Notes: generated by a model not told the origin, from the letters alone. A stretch of DNA of 64,000 bases from Strongylocentrotus droebachiensis (GCA_035222895.1 JAVYIG010007937.1:31176-95175); one strand, 5' to 3'. Positions 11,238-23,490 are shown, counted from the first letter of the stretch. Made by a program: numbers and translations.

Positions 11238-13163
11238 TCTTAATAAAGAAAATAATAAATAATCGTGTAATTGACTATTTGGAAGCAAATAATATCTTGT
11301 TTCAACACCAGTACGGTTTCCGTAAGAAACATAGCACTAAATTATCTTTGATTAATCTTACAAATACACTATTGAAATACATTGATGAAGGTAGAACAAC
11401 AGTTGGCATCTTTATTGACTTTCAAAAGGCATTTGATACTATAAACCACAGCATTCTCCTCAAAAAAATGTCACACTATGGAATACGTGGGTTAGCCTTG
11501 CAATGGTTTGAAGATTATTTGTGTAAACGATCACAGTTTATACAATATAAAGACAAAATGTCTTTGAAATTGAATATAACATGTGGTGTCCCTCAAGGCT
11601 CCGTTCTTGGACCAACATTATTTTTACTATATATAAATGACTTACCTAACTCCACAAACTTGTTCAATTTCACATTATTTGCTGATGACTCAAATCTTTT
11701 TCATACTTTTAATCCTAGACAAAAAGAAATTGATTTAGAAATTGTAAGTGAAAATTTAATGAAGGTGCAGGAATGGTGTAATGCAAATGAAGTCACAATT
11801 AACTTACAGAAAAAAAACTATATGATTATGAAATCCAAAGCTAGATCAATAGACAAAAAGGGATCTGTGAGAATATCAAGATCAAAATAATATTAAAGAG
11901 GTATCTGTTGCATGATTTGTAGGAATTGAAATTGATTGTCACCTTTCATGGAAAGAACACATTGAGACGATAAACAAATGCATAAGAAAGAAAGTAGGTA
12001 TTCTGTTTAAACTGAGACATTTTGTTCCCAAGAATATACTTGTGTTATTATATAAGGCTTTTATACAGCCTCACCTCTCTTATGGAGTAGAAGTATGGGG
12101 GAGCACTTACAAAAGTAATCTAAATTGTATATATTTAAGTCAAAAAATGGCAATGAGAGCAATTACATTCAGTCCACTTAGAACAGACTCCAAAGCTCTT
12201 TTCCAAAGTCTAAACATTTTAAATATTTTTCAACTTCATGAACTTCTTGTATCAACATTTATGTACGATTTGGTAAAAGGTTTTTTACCACACTCTTTAG
12301 TGGATTATTGTCAGATGATACAGCATAGATATGCAACTAGGAGAAAAGAAAGTGGCTTACTTTATCAACCAAAATGTAAGACAACGCAAGGGCAATTTTG
12401 TATTTCGTTTGTAGGAACAAAGCTGTGGAATGATCTGCCAGATGAAATTAGATTAAAAACATCAAGGTTATCTTTTCGGAGACATCTTTCCACCTACCTT
12501 CTATGTAAATAACATGGGCTCAATCCCACCCCCTTCGTTTTTTCCTTTTATATTACTTGTCTTCCTTTTATATATGTATACACTTATAGCGGCCTTAAGC
12601 TTTTACAGGATTTGTGCATGTACGTACATGTGTATGATTATTTTTTATTAATACATCCTTTTCATTTTTATGAACACATTGATGATTTTATTTCTTCAAA
12701 GATTTGTTTTCTTTCATTATAATGCTTTAACGCTTAAGCTTTTTTATTTTTATTTTTTCATTTTAGTAAAGAAAAAAAGTTACATGATATTGTATTATTT
12801 TGCTGTATATATGTAAATACAAAACAAACAAGTTTTACATTCATATGTAAAAACAAATTAACAGAAAAAAAAACTTGCCAAAGAATGGAACTAGGCTCGA
12901 CTAGCACTTGTGCTAACTTCTAGCTCCCATTAACAACTTCACCTAAACATAGTAATATACATATTTAAGTATATATCTTTTGTACATTTAATAGTATGCA
13001 GATGTATGTCTAAAAAATATCGTTTTAAAACCATTACTGTTCAATCGACATTACTCTTATGTTATGTATACATGTATCAGTATTTTTTTTTTTTTTTGCA
13101 TTGTATGATTGTTCATATGTACTGTCATTATTGTGATGTGTTGTTGTTAATAAATTCAAATTC
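11238..13163 (+). mobile_element. 5'-truncated CR1/Jockey-type LINE, frameshifted
   Basis: The first part (11238-11887) encodes reverse-transcriptase domain blocks in order: QYGFRKKHST, FIDFQKAFDTINH, GVPQGSVLGPTLFLLYINDL and FADDSNLF, with FADD as the catalytic pair block. A frame break with stops near 11888-11920 is followed by the C-terminal part (about 11921-12512) with YGVEVWGSTYKSN and LWNDLPDEIR, typical of this superfamily. The 3' UTR ends at about 13163 in a short AAATTC repeat rather than poly-A, as CR1-like LINEs often do. The start lies inside the RT domain, consistent with incomplete target-primed reverse transcription. It inserted in a 215-bp tandem unit with loss of about 6 bases. 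The copy is dead; the clade name is inferred from motifs alone. Confidence 0.88.
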
Positions 13164-13164
13164 A

Positions 13165-13610
13165 AATTCAAGTAGTAAAGCCTGCCTTTAAGGGTTCAAC
13201 ATATTCATATAATGGTAACGCACTTTTAAGACTTATGCGAGTTTAGGCCTTGTGTTTTGTTTGGCTTGAACTTGTTGAAAAGGTGTATTTTTTCACAATT
13301 ATTGAAAAGACCTATAATTGCCCCGTTCACCGATGCGTTTGCTACATGGTCCTAGGAAAATTCGGCATAGATCACATAATCCCTTCTAGCTGAAGTAGTA
13401 AAGCCTGCCTTTAAGGGTTCAACATATTCAAATAATGGTAACGCACTTATAAGACTTATGCGAGTTTCGGCCTTGTGTTTTGTTTGGCTTGAACTTTTTG
13501 AAAAGGTGTGTTTTTTCACAATTATTGAAAAGACCTATAATTGCCCCGTTCACCGATGCGTTTGCTACATGGTCCTAGGAAAATTTGGCATAAAGCACAC
13601 AAGTACACCA
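13165..13610. repeat. 215-bp tandem unit, copies 2 and 3
   Basis: Two head-to-tail copies (13165-13389 and 13390-13607) of the unit also found upstream of the LINE. They differ by a few substitutions. Each ends near GCATAGATCACATAATCCC or GCATAAAGCACAC. Confidence 0.85.
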
Positions 13611-13841
13611 ACTAGCTACATGATTGCGACTTGTAGAAAGCGACCTTTGGGGAGTGGTCAAGTGAGCAGGGTCGAAACTGTTCTTGAGGATGCTCCAAAA
13701 TTTGTCAATTTCAAGGAAAATAACATTCCGGGGATAAAAGAGATTTTATCAAGTACGGTGTCGAGCTCGGGAATAAACAACTGGTCAGCGAATAAGACAC
13801 TCTCGAAATCTGTCAAGGATTCTGAAAGAGAAGACAGTTAG
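13611..13841 (+). other. Unrecognised open frame after the tandem repeat
   Basis: An open frame leaves the last 215-bp unit and continues for about 77 codons of balanced composition (contains SRVETVLEDAPKFVNF and IPGIKEILSSTV) to TAG 13839-13841. I recognise no family. It could be an old captured exon, a transposon fragment or chance; nothing shows it is expressed. Confidence 0.2.
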
Positions 13842-13897
13842 ACAGGTAGGGAACTTGAAAGATAGTTTCAACTTCTGATCATTCGATAATAATACCG

Positions 13898-14216
13898 AGG
13901 GGTTGTTTCACAAAGATCCCAAGTCCAACTTAACTCTAAGTTGGACTTAAATATTATGGAGACTGGAGAGCCATAGTGTAGCCTTAAAATAAAATATATT
14001 TAAAAGTAAAAATTCAAGTATTTAAGACTGTTCATAAATTCAACATGAAGAACATGAAATCTCCTTGATAATAGACAATTATGAATGATTTGAATCATCA
14101 TGTTATGCTTTTTTAAATAACCTTTACAAAATATTTTCAATGATGGTAACGGCTTTACATGATTGTTAAGTCCAACTTACACATAAATTCAACTTAGGAT
14201 CTTTGTGAAACACCCC
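13898..14216. mobile_element. Inverted-repeat MITE (GTTTCACAAAG family)
   Basis: The left end GGGTTGTTTCACAAAGATCC...AAGTCCAACTTA pairs with the right end AACTTAGGATCTTTGTGAAA followed by CACCCCC. The 46205-46484 element has closely related ends. Confidence 0.7.
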
Positions 14217-15540
14217 CAAAAGCAATAATATGTATTGTTTAACCAGGGCAGCCTCAGAAGTAATTAATACTATTCTCTTTGAGGCCCTGCAACCATTATT
14301 ACCCAGACCTTAGCATTGCGATTGCATTGTCAAATAGTTGATCTGGAAGTCTTTCTAAAGGGTTGCTTACACGCAGAAAATAAGAAAGTTCATGCAATGT
14401 GTAATTTTTTTAGTCATCAAAATGACCTCAAATTTGCTCTATTCTAAAAGTATCAAACGAGCGAAAGCAGGGACTACAACACATGCGGATCGGTGGGACC
14501 ACCCAAATCCGTGACATGATAACAATTTCAGAGCTTAAAAGTAACACAAAGTTTTGGGAAATTTTGAAAATTGGGTGGATAGTGATTCTTTACAATTTCG
14601 ATATATTTGGATGCCCATGTGGATGTATTATAAGCACTATAAAATTTAGCCCCTAAAACATTTCTGTTTTCGAGAAAAATTGAATATACAAATTTACCGG
14701 TGCTCCCGGTAAATTTTGATAAATTTCAAATAGCGCCTATGGCCGTACAATGGTAACTGCGACCATGAAAATCTTAGAATATGTAGTTGTGATATATAAT
14801 TTCCAAACCGGAATAGCTAATCGGTCGATTTTAGTCAAAAAACATTGTTTTATAGCTTAATTAATATATTGACCTTGAGAGAAAGCTATACAACATAAAA
14901 AGTTAATTATTTACAATTTCATAACTTTAGACTCGATTTCAACCGCGACAACGATCACTGAATATTGTAGGATAGTATATGCTTCCAATATGTTCATTTG
15001 AATCAAATTCATGACCCCATACCAAAACTTTGTAATACCTACTTTTAGTCGTTACTGGAATATTACGGAATTTCTGAACCAATTCTCATCATATGATATT
15101 CATAATATATTGGAATAATATTTTTACATCTCAAACACGATCGTGATTGACTTTGAGAAGTCAACTCAAGGGCAAATTTAATATCCTAGAGACATCTTAT
15201 CAGATTATATCATCGTCATGCTCGTACATTTCAATATGCGATTGAACACTCAGGTTATTACAACTGCCTAAGGTTGATTTTCGAAAGCAGGGGTGTGTTG
15301 GTTTAGAAATAATACAGGGGACACCACCGTTAGCACAATACCTTTACGGTCACAAAATCGTATCTTATTTGGCTTAAAATCTTGAAAATCTAACTTCCTT
15401 ACTTTTATGGAAATTATAGTGTGCGGTATTGTATATTAGGTCCCTACAACCCCTCTCGATCGCTTCCTTTCTTTGCTGAGGGTTAGGGACATGATAGATC
15501 AGCCCTTTACGCTGCTACACCCCACCGGGGTCATGTAGCG
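14217..15540. other. No gene; contains a dispersed repeat
   Basis: About 14905-15045 (ACAATTTCATAACTTTAGAC to CCAAAACTTTGTA) reappears at about 30950-31095 inside a GGT-B intron, so it is an interspersed repeat of unknown class. The rest shows no coding signal. Confidence 0.55.
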
Positions 15541-15950
15541 TCCCCCCCCCCCCCCCCACCGCGCCTACGTCACGGCCGTGGGGTGTCCCCTATCCATTTT
15601 TTTTCGCAACCCTCTTCTCCTATTATAAGTAGCGAACCTTATTTCGTATTATGAATAGCGACCCTCACGTCGTATTATGAATAGCGACCCTCATGAGTAG
15701 CGGCCCCCAATATAATTATGAATAGCGCCCGTTCTTCATATTATGAATTGCGACCCCGATTTCGTATTATGAATAGCGGTCCTTATGAGTAACGATCGAC
15801 CCTCAACTCACATTATGAATAGCGGTCCTTACGAATAACGGTCCTTATTTCTTCATGAATCGTGACCCCATTTTCGTTTTATGAATATCGATCCTTCAGG
15901 TCTGGGAAGTTCCGCGTTATGAAAAGCTGTCCTTATGAATAGCGAAAAAA
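15541..15950. repeat. Poly-C tract and degenerate TATTATGAATAGCG repeats
   Basis: A run of about 17 C (15541-15557) is followed, from about 15615, by roughly a dozen degenerate units of 25-35 bases around TATTATGAATAGCGACCCT. Units are too diverged to define one period. Confidence 0.7.
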
Positions 15951-16281
15951 ATATATCAAAATAGCATTTCCAATGAATAAAAACAGTTGAGTCATTACAT
16001 AAATCACGGATAGCAGACTATTCGCTATTCGCTCATGGGCTTTTGGCTTATATGCTCGTATGCGATTCGTACTATCATAAACCTATGAATAATTCATGAA
16101 TAGTCGCTGCGAAGCAGATGACGTCATTAGCGAGTTTTCGCTCAGCAACATACAGACCTTCGCGGACGCAGAGCACTCAGTTTTACGGCCGTCGCACACA
16201 GTCCGCCCTCGATACAATACGTGGTTTCGCTTTTCAGTGAATGCGAACGTATCTCTACGGAGGTATTGCATTTGCCATGCC

Positions 16282-17559
16282 ATTAGGCAATTTTCGTAAT
16301 GTAACCAAATTTAATGCATACGTCTTTGTGAAGTGCCTCGATACAAAATATTTCTTTCACCTGATAAGGATAATAGTATTTCAATAGACAGAATCCAAAC
16401 TGCATACATTAGTTGTTGCCAGTTCGACAAACATTAGGAATATTTCGCAAGCTCATTGCGGACAGAGAATCTGCGGTTCGTGTGCAAAATCGAGAAGCTA
16501 CTATAGTAACAGCAGGGTGATTGCTGAGGTACTGAAATCCAGAACGGGTTTTGGCCAAATCTACGGGCGTTCTCAATGACGCCCCAAGTGCATAAACAGC
16601 CAATCAGCGAGCTTGTACCAAAGATGGTTATGAGAATTTCGTCGTCTAATAACGAAGGATGACGAATTTTAACGGGTGGATCTAGCTTCTTTTCTATGGC
16701 GTGGGCGGGGGGGGGGGGGGGGGGGGGGTTGACATTTGAAAAATCGCGCCGACCAATATTTCGCTTAGTGGGGGGTAGGGAGCACTACAATTTGTTTTCA
16801 ATTTGAAAAAAGTGCCAACCAATATTTCGGGGGGGGGGGGTAGAAAGCACCTTGGTCAGCCCAAGGGGGGGATTTAAACCTCCTAACCCCCATAGATCCG
16901 CCCCTGACACGAATGACTCTTCGATGAGTTTTGTTTCTTCCGATTATTGTTTCTGAACAATAACAACATGAATATGGATATAACATGAATTGTTTTAAAA
17001 CTTGATGATAAATTATTGTTGAAATTTGATAAAAAGCCGTTTTGTGGCTTGGTCAAGACAAGTTGTGCTAGTCGCGTAGTCCCGTCTGTACTGTATACTG
17101 TTCAGGGGGGGGGGGGTGATCTATTCATTCATCCCCCCCCCCTGAACAATAGGTATTACGTAAGTATTTACGCCCATGCGTGGAAGGGAACAGGCCATTT
17201 TTGTAATGTAATCAAATTTAATACATACGTCTTTGTGAAGTTCCTCAATACAAATTATTTCATTCACCTGTCTAGGATTCGCAATAGTCAGAATGCAAAC
17301 TGCATGTGGCAACAACTAATGTATGCAGATTGGATTCTGTCTATTTAAATACTATTATTATTATCAGGTGAATGAAATAGTTTGTATCGAGGCACTTGAT
17401 TCACTTGGGGTGTCATTGAGAACGCCCGTAGATTTGGCCAAAACCCGTTCTAGATTGCAGGGCCTCAGCGGTCATCCAACTGTTACTATAGTATCTTCTC
17501 GATTTTGCACACGAACCGCAGATTCTAATTCCGCAATGAGTTTGCGAAAATTGCCTAAT
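16282..17559. mobile_element. Composite inverted-repeat element (ATTAGGCAATTTTCG ends)
   Basis: The termini ATTAGGCAATTTTCG and CGAAAATTGCCTAAT are inverted. The outer 300 bp on each side pair, including TCTGCGGTTCGTGTGCAAAA / TTTTGCACACGAACCGCAGA and the AACGGGTTTTGGCCAAAT block. The left sequence also recurs directly at about 17195-17330. G-rich tracts (16700-16730, 16830-16841, 17105-17117) and GGATCTAG- and TAGATCCG-like ends inside suggest a second element inserted at about 16675-16910. A lone copy of the terminus lies at 61700-61790. Confidence 0.65.
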
Positions 17560-17839
17560 CACTTTTTCTCCACGTGACGCGCCTCGTCCTGTCAAGTTTG
17601 TCTTGTCGAACATTTTGCTCGGGCGCGCAATTATTAGTAGTACTTGACAGGGCGCTCCCAACGACAGGTTGTGGATCCCTAACGTCTCACACGGGCCGAT
17701 AGGCAGGGATAAAAGCGATAAATTCGACAAGACTCTTGTCTAGACCACGGGTCAGACCGGGAAAGAAAAAAAGGGTTAATAATTGCCATTTTGCGAGACG
17801 GATGGATGCCCACGATACCGAACTACACCTACCAAGTCT

Positions 17840-18028
17840 CACTATGAACATGACTGACAAAGAAAGCGGACAAAAGAACATCCCTTCACTGCTATTATGT
17901 AAAAAGGTGAATATGCATGTGACACCTGTTCTACACATGTTTACATAACAGCAGTAAAGGAATATTCCTTTGTCTACCTGATGAACTGTATATTTTGTCC
18001 GCTTTCTTTGTCAGTCATGTTCATAGTG
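17840..18028. mobile_element. Fold-back MITE with flanking direct repeat
   Basis: Arms CACTATGAACATGACTGACA and TGTCAGTCATGTTCATAGTG, extending through AAGAAAGCGGACAAAA, about 40 bp in all. CCTACCAAGTCTCAC is found just left of the element and again just right of it (about 18036-18050), probably a remnant of duplicated target or of an older element. Confidence 0.7.
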
Positions 18029-18667
18029 CCTAGACCTACCAAGTCTCACGTCTACTATAGGTGGTGCCTTATATTTGTTTTGCATACTACTAGTAGTACT
18101 TACTGTTCATTGTACACTGTGTACCTTTTGGAAAACACTACAATATGTACTTTATATAAAAGAGATCAAATTTGAAATGCGATTCTTTTTATCAAAGAAA
18201 GGACTTATGATTGCTGTGCAGTAAACCCGTTTGGAGGTGTACAGGTTGGTGTTATTGCTTTTCTATTGAAATAATTGTTTACATTGTGAATTTTACATCA
18301 GAAGCGCAATTTGATTTATTGTACATTGTCAATGGTAATCCCTATCGCACTTCAAAATGCTTAAAGTGCGGGTTCATAGAAAATCACAAATATGTTCCCT
18401 CTTGAAACGCCGAACATGCCGCGGTGTATGCAGCTGAAAATACAATGGTATCTTATTTTGTGTACAAGCGACGGATTCGTTTTTTTTTTTTAATCCTTGC
18501 ATTTTTCATCAAAAGAAAACCATGCGCGGGGTTTAGAGTGAGGCAATATATTAAACATTTCGCCTGAGGGTATTGAAGTAAAATAAATAACTGAAGAAAA
18601 GATGACAAAACACACTGTAAAAAAGAATTTGTTCATTGGTAATTTTTACGTATTTTATATATTAATC

Positions 18668-18795
18668 TACGTTTGCCACTCCATACCCAGGTGTAGTTCA
18701 TGACTCAGTGCCCGTTCGGAATACATTCATTCAATACTCACGCGCGTTATCACGGTAGCCGCGCTAAAGCTGGGGTGATGTGAAATGAAATGAAA
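18668..18795 (+). mobile_element. SINE family A fragment
   Basis: TTTGCCACTCCATACCCAGG and CGCTAAAGCTGGGGTGATG match the middle of family A SINEs. The tRNA head and the tail are missing. Confidence 0.6.
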
Positions 18796-19544
18796 AAGAA
18801 TTAAATTTAGTATTTATTATCCCTTCGGAAATGAGTTTTTCACTGGTAAAAGTTTACAAATTAATGTACAAAAATAAATAACCATAGTCATAGACAGTTA
18901 CAGTAGTTATAACATACATTCATAACATCTTTAGTGGGTAAGTTACATTAAATCAGTTTTGTACGATGAGGATGCCGATAGAAGAGGACCTAAGGTAGGA
19001 AGGCTGGTCATAAACAGGAAAAAGGAATACAATGTAAACAATCAGTTATCAATCAGTGTGAGAAGTGTAAAAGGTTCTGAATAAAGCATAATGGTCACAC
19101 GAATAAAGCTATGGTCAAGCGAACAAAGCAATGGTCAAACGAATAGATTGTTCAGTTTTCAAGAAATCATTATCTGTGAGGCTTCCTATTGCACTTATGA
19201 ATGCAGTTAGGCTCGAACGATTGCGCTCAGGCGGCCCTCGGCACACTAAAACAAAAGCCTGATCTGTTATGCTTAATTTAAATTCCCTAAGTAGCATATT
19301 GTGTATTACGTAGGATTATAGCGCGGAGTTATTTCTTTTCTAGGTTCGCCGTAGCCATTAGACAATTAGACACACTGTAGCCATGTCGTAGAGCGGTTCC
19401 ACGGCGACCATTATGTCGGGCGTACGGTCCCCTTGCGGCTCAATTGCCTCTGCATTGGTTATTTGTAAAAAAAAAAAAAAAAAAACCTACGGCCGCGATG
19501 CAGGGACACCCTAAAGCGACCGTGCGTCATCACTTCAATGGCCG
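18796..19544. other. No recognised gene
   Basis: AT-rich sequence. A short minus-strand open frame (19297-19115) has no recognisable content. An A-run of about 19 lies near 19470. Confidence 0.5.
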
Positions 19545-19546
19545 TA

Positions 19547-20953
19547 CACTGTTAAAACAAGTATTAAAAAACTGCGGGTTAAAAAATTGTTGATTAAAAA
19601 ACGCTCAACCATGGTTAAAAATGTAATGTTGATTAAAATTTACTTTTAATCTTGCGTTGGTTAAAAACAGTGTTGATCAAAATTATTCCTTTTAACCTAT
19701 GTTGGTTAAGTCTAAGTCGTTGGCAAAAATTGTAACCCAGCATGGATTAAAAACAAAATTCCGACAGTAATGATAGCCCCCTTCCGGTTAAAGTTTAATC
19801 AATGTTGATTAAAGTACTGGTCACGTGACCCAACGGAACGATATCGAAGCGCGTAGCTAGCGATCGCTCGACATACAAATAAAGTACATGCAAAGTACAT
19901 GTAGTTTACGCGTGCGACAAAATTAACAATGGAGGTTGTCGCGAGGACCTGAGAAATGGGGGTTTGGACGGTCTTATCTCCGTGTTTTCAGGTAAGAAAT
20001 TATTTTAATATTATCATCATCAATTCTAAGATTGTAAGGAAGAAGTGAAATAAGGTTCTTGCTCAAATCAAACACGATTTGTGTCCCCTAGGCTGTACGT
20101 AGCTCAACCAATAAGTAACATTTTACTTGCACCGTGCACCTGGCTAACGTAAGCACACACACACTCATCAGTCTGCAAGAATCTTCAACCGTGAAGGAGG
20201 GAGACCCTATTAAAGAAGGAGAAGTGTAGGCCTATTACGGATCACCTACCCAAATTGCATGCATGAATAATAATCTTATTTTTTAAATCTAATTGTATCT
20301 AATTGTTTAAAACAATTAAATATAAAATAAGATGTCATCATAAAGTGAAACGTCTTCATGCATGCAATTTGGGTAGGTCATCCGTTACACTTACTGGCTG
20401 AGCTACAACCTACGGGCCGGGACACAAAGCGTTTTTAATTTGAGCACTTCTTCCTTCCAATCTTAGCATTGATGATAATCATATTAAACAATTTCTTACC
20501 TGCAAACACGAGGATAAGACCTCCAAACCCCCGTAAGTGTAACCAACAGTGGTTATAACTGTAACCAACAACCCACCAAAGTTTAACCAACATCGTGTGA
20601 ATTTAAAAAAAAAATTAACCTACAATGCCAATGGTTACAATTTTAACCAACGACCCATGTAAGTTTAACCAACAACATGTGAATCAGCCCCGAACAAAGC
20701 ATAAATAACCAACAAAAGATTAAAGTTTTAATCAACAAATGGTTAAAGTTTAATCAACACCATTTTAACCAACATTGAGCAAATTTTTTTAACCAATAAT
20801 TGATTAAAATTTTTAATCAACCACAGGTTAAATTTTAATCAACAGGCTGTTGGTTAAAGTTTAACCAACGATTGTGTGATTCACCTGGTAATCCGTGGTT
20901 GATTAAAATTTTAACCAACTTGATTAAAAATTGTAATACTTGTTCTAACAGTG
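19547..20953. mobile_element. 1.4-kb fold-back element with TA target duplication
   Basis: Ends CACTGTTAAAACAAGTATTA and TAATACTTGTTCTAACAGTG are inverted and lie between TA dinucleotides (19545-19546, 20954-20955). Both arms, about 650 bp each, are dense in variants of GGTTGATTAAAATTTTAACC. The inner halves pair too: GGTAAGAAATTATTTTAATA left with TATTAAACAATTTCTTACC right, and GCATGCATGAA left with TTCATGCATGC right around a centre near 20300. No transposase is present. Confidence 0.8.
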
Positions 20954-21120
20954 TACGGCAGCCGCAGTTTTTCTGTCTCCCCAAATTAAAATTTCGCCGT
21001 GCGGCTACCCTATTAAACATAATGTGATTGTTACTGTATTTGACCGTGAGAATGCTATGGCGGCCCTATAATTGCTATTGACCGTAGATATTTTAGACCC
21101 CACGGCCGCCATGGCAAATG

Positions 21121-21491
21121 TTAAAGGTAAAGACCAGTATTGGAAACGCCCCAATTTAAAAAAAATGGAAGCTCTCATTACCAATCATGTGAAAGAATTT
21201 GTTTTGACTAATACATGATGATACAAAATTTGCCGGGAAACCGCCTACTAATTCATATATTTGGTAAATTTGTTTCTCTCATGGTCGTGTGAGAGATATA
21301 GGGTAGTCCCATATACATCTTTCTCTGTATAGTGCTTGTAACTTTACGAAGAATGGGCCAAATTTCTTATCATTTTGATGATTCCAGAACCTTGCAGATG
21401 CTAGATGCTAGATGATCAACCTTTTCTGATCGATTCCACAACGTTTCTTTCACAATGCAATCGCATGACCATTACTGGTCTTTACCTTTAA
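21121..21491. mobile_element. TTAA MITE, family 2
   Basis: Starts TTAAAGGTAAAGACCAGTAT and ends TACTGGTCTTTACC-type sequence with TTAA, giving about 19-bp inverted ends and a TTAA target. A near-identical copy is at 42961-43334, and a related element is inserted at 38406-38795. The interior includes GATTCCAGAACCTTGCAGAT and has no open frame of interest. Confidence 0.8.
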
Positions 21492-21510
21492 CTTGGCACA
21501 ACTTGTATAC

Positions 21511-22500
21511 TAGACCCCTGTTACACATACGTCTGCAAGTGGACTGAGGCCGGCCCCGGAGGCGGCTCGACGTATGTGTAACACCAACTTTTTTTGAAAA
21601 GCCGGACTGAGGCCAGGTGGACTCACCTCTGGATGTGGTTTGAGGCCGGCCTCAGTCCCGCAATCAGTAGGTATAACACCAAAGTGGACTCGGGGCCGGC
21701 TTATGAGCGGAAGTGACGTGACCTGTCATCATACTCAACATATATAATACATCGAGCGCCCTTAGCCACCTTCTATTATGTTATTCTTTGTTTTTATCAT
21801 TCTATCACTTTCTCTTTCTTTTTTTCCTGTTGTTCTTCTTTGTTTTTATCATTCTATCACTTTCTCTTTCTTTTTTTCCTTTTGTTATTCTTTGTTTTTA
21901 TCATTCTATCAATTTCTCTTTCTGTCTTTCCTTATGTTATTCTTTGTTTTTATCATTCTATCACTTTCTCTTTCTGTCTTTCCTTTTGTTATTCTTTTTG
22001 TTATCATTCTATCACTTTCTCTTTCTGTCTTTCCTTATGTTATTCTTTGTTTCTTCCTTCTATCACCTTCTCTTATGTTATTCTTTGTTTTTATCACTCT
22101 ATTACTTTCTCTTTCCGTCTTTCCTTATGTTATTCTTTGTTTTTATCATTCTATCACTTTCTCATTCTGTCTTTCCTTATGTTATTCTTTGTTTTTAATA
22201 TTCTACTTTCTCTTACTGTCTTTCATTATGTTATTCTTTGTTTCTTCCTTCTATCACCTTCTCTTATGTTATTCTTAGTTTTTATCATTCTATCACTTTC
22301 TCTTTCTGTCTTTCTGGAGTCCGCCCCAACGTCAGCTCGTGAAAAGGCGACGTGAGGCCGGCCTATGTGTAGACGCAAAATTGCGGGCCCGAGATCATGT
22401 GTAACAGGGGTTTGATGATCTCGAGGCGGCTTCAAATTGCAGGCGTGAGGCCGCCCCCGGGGCCCGCTTTAGAAGCCGACGCATGTGTAACAGGGGTCTA
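21511..22500. mobile_element. TIR element carrying an internal 52-bp satellite
   Basis: Ends TAGACCCCTGTTACACATAC and the inverse GTGTAACAGGGGTCTA form terminal inverted repeats of about 23 bp, with G+C-rich subterminal zones rich in GAGGCCGGCC. Between them (about 21778-22315) lie around ten copies of a 45-55 bp T-rich unit (TTATTCTTTGTTTTTATCAT then TCTATCACTTTCTCTTTCTG). The satellite reads open as Phe/Leu/Ser peptides only because of its composition. Confidence 0.8.
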
Positions 22501-22502
22501 AG

Positions 22503-23490
22503 TTGGGGGAAACGAGCAATCATTATTCCTATCCAAAAAGGAAAACAAACGAAAGACATTAATGATTTCAGTTCCATTTCTCTTACATGTAGCGTAACTA
22601 AAAATATTGAACCTATACTTACAGATTTTTAAAATAGTTTAGTAAACACTGGGGCCAACTGATCCTTACATACTTTCAGTACTTTGTTACTTATTCCGTC
22701 TGGTCCCGGAGATTTATTTGTGTGTAAGCTTGTAAAATTATGATTACGGGGCCTTCAGTGAGAACAGTATTGAAACTGTTTGTTTGTTTTTATTTCCATA
22801 TCAAATCATCACATCATACATCAATGAAATATACGGCGTGTAGCTCATTTCAGGTGTATTTACAAAATACTCCTGTTCTTCCATGGGGTCCGGATAAAAA
22901 GCTATTGCATTAAAAAAATCTGTTATTTTATACAGTCATCGGGAAATAAGAATTACAAAACAGTATCGTCTGCAAACTCTGTATGAAAATGAAATGCCCA
23001 TTTGTCAAATACAGAAGCCAAGTCATTAATAAATAATACAATGAGAATTGACCGAATCAAACTCCCCTGGGGCACCTCGTTATTAATAGAATATTCAGCC
23101 GATAATATGTTATTTTTAAAAGGTAGGGATTTTTCTTTCGACAATTAACTTGAAAACCATTCCAAAGATTTACCAACTATACCAAGTCGAGCCAGTTAGA
23201 TAAAAGTAGCTCGTGACTGACCGTATCAAAGCCGGCTTTATAGTAAGTCGACGAATAACGCCCCGGTGTAACGTCCATTTTCCACGGCTTGGAGCCAGTC
23301 GTCATTTTAAATTTTTAAATTTAACAATGCCCTTGTGGATGAGTGCTTATCTCTAAATCCTGATTGATGTCGTAAAACGATTTGTTCACTAAGTAGCTGA
23401 ATTAGGACGATTTTTCCGAGGGTTTTAGAAATACAAGGAAGAACAGAAATTGGTCTACAGTGCTTCCCAGAAAAATGAAACCGAGAATTA
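22503..23490. mobile_element. Rearranged non-LTR reverse-transcriptase relic
   Basis: Three pieces of an RT domain lie out of order. Minus strand 22745-22636 reads NKSPGPDGISNKVLK. Plus strand 22505-22628 reads AIIIPIQKGKQTKD...SSISLT. Minus strand about 23245-22953 reads FDTVSHELLLSNWLD then EVPQGSLIRSI and FADDTVL. In an intact element these would be collinear on one strand, so an internal inversion has occurred. Stops and frameshifts show it is dead. Confidence 0.7.

Noticed and set aside
21778..22355. Frames of 136-171 codons rich in Phe, Leu and Ser that look like membrane proteins
   Set aside because: All three frames of a T-rich 52-bp satellite are open; this is repeat DNA inside a TIR element.
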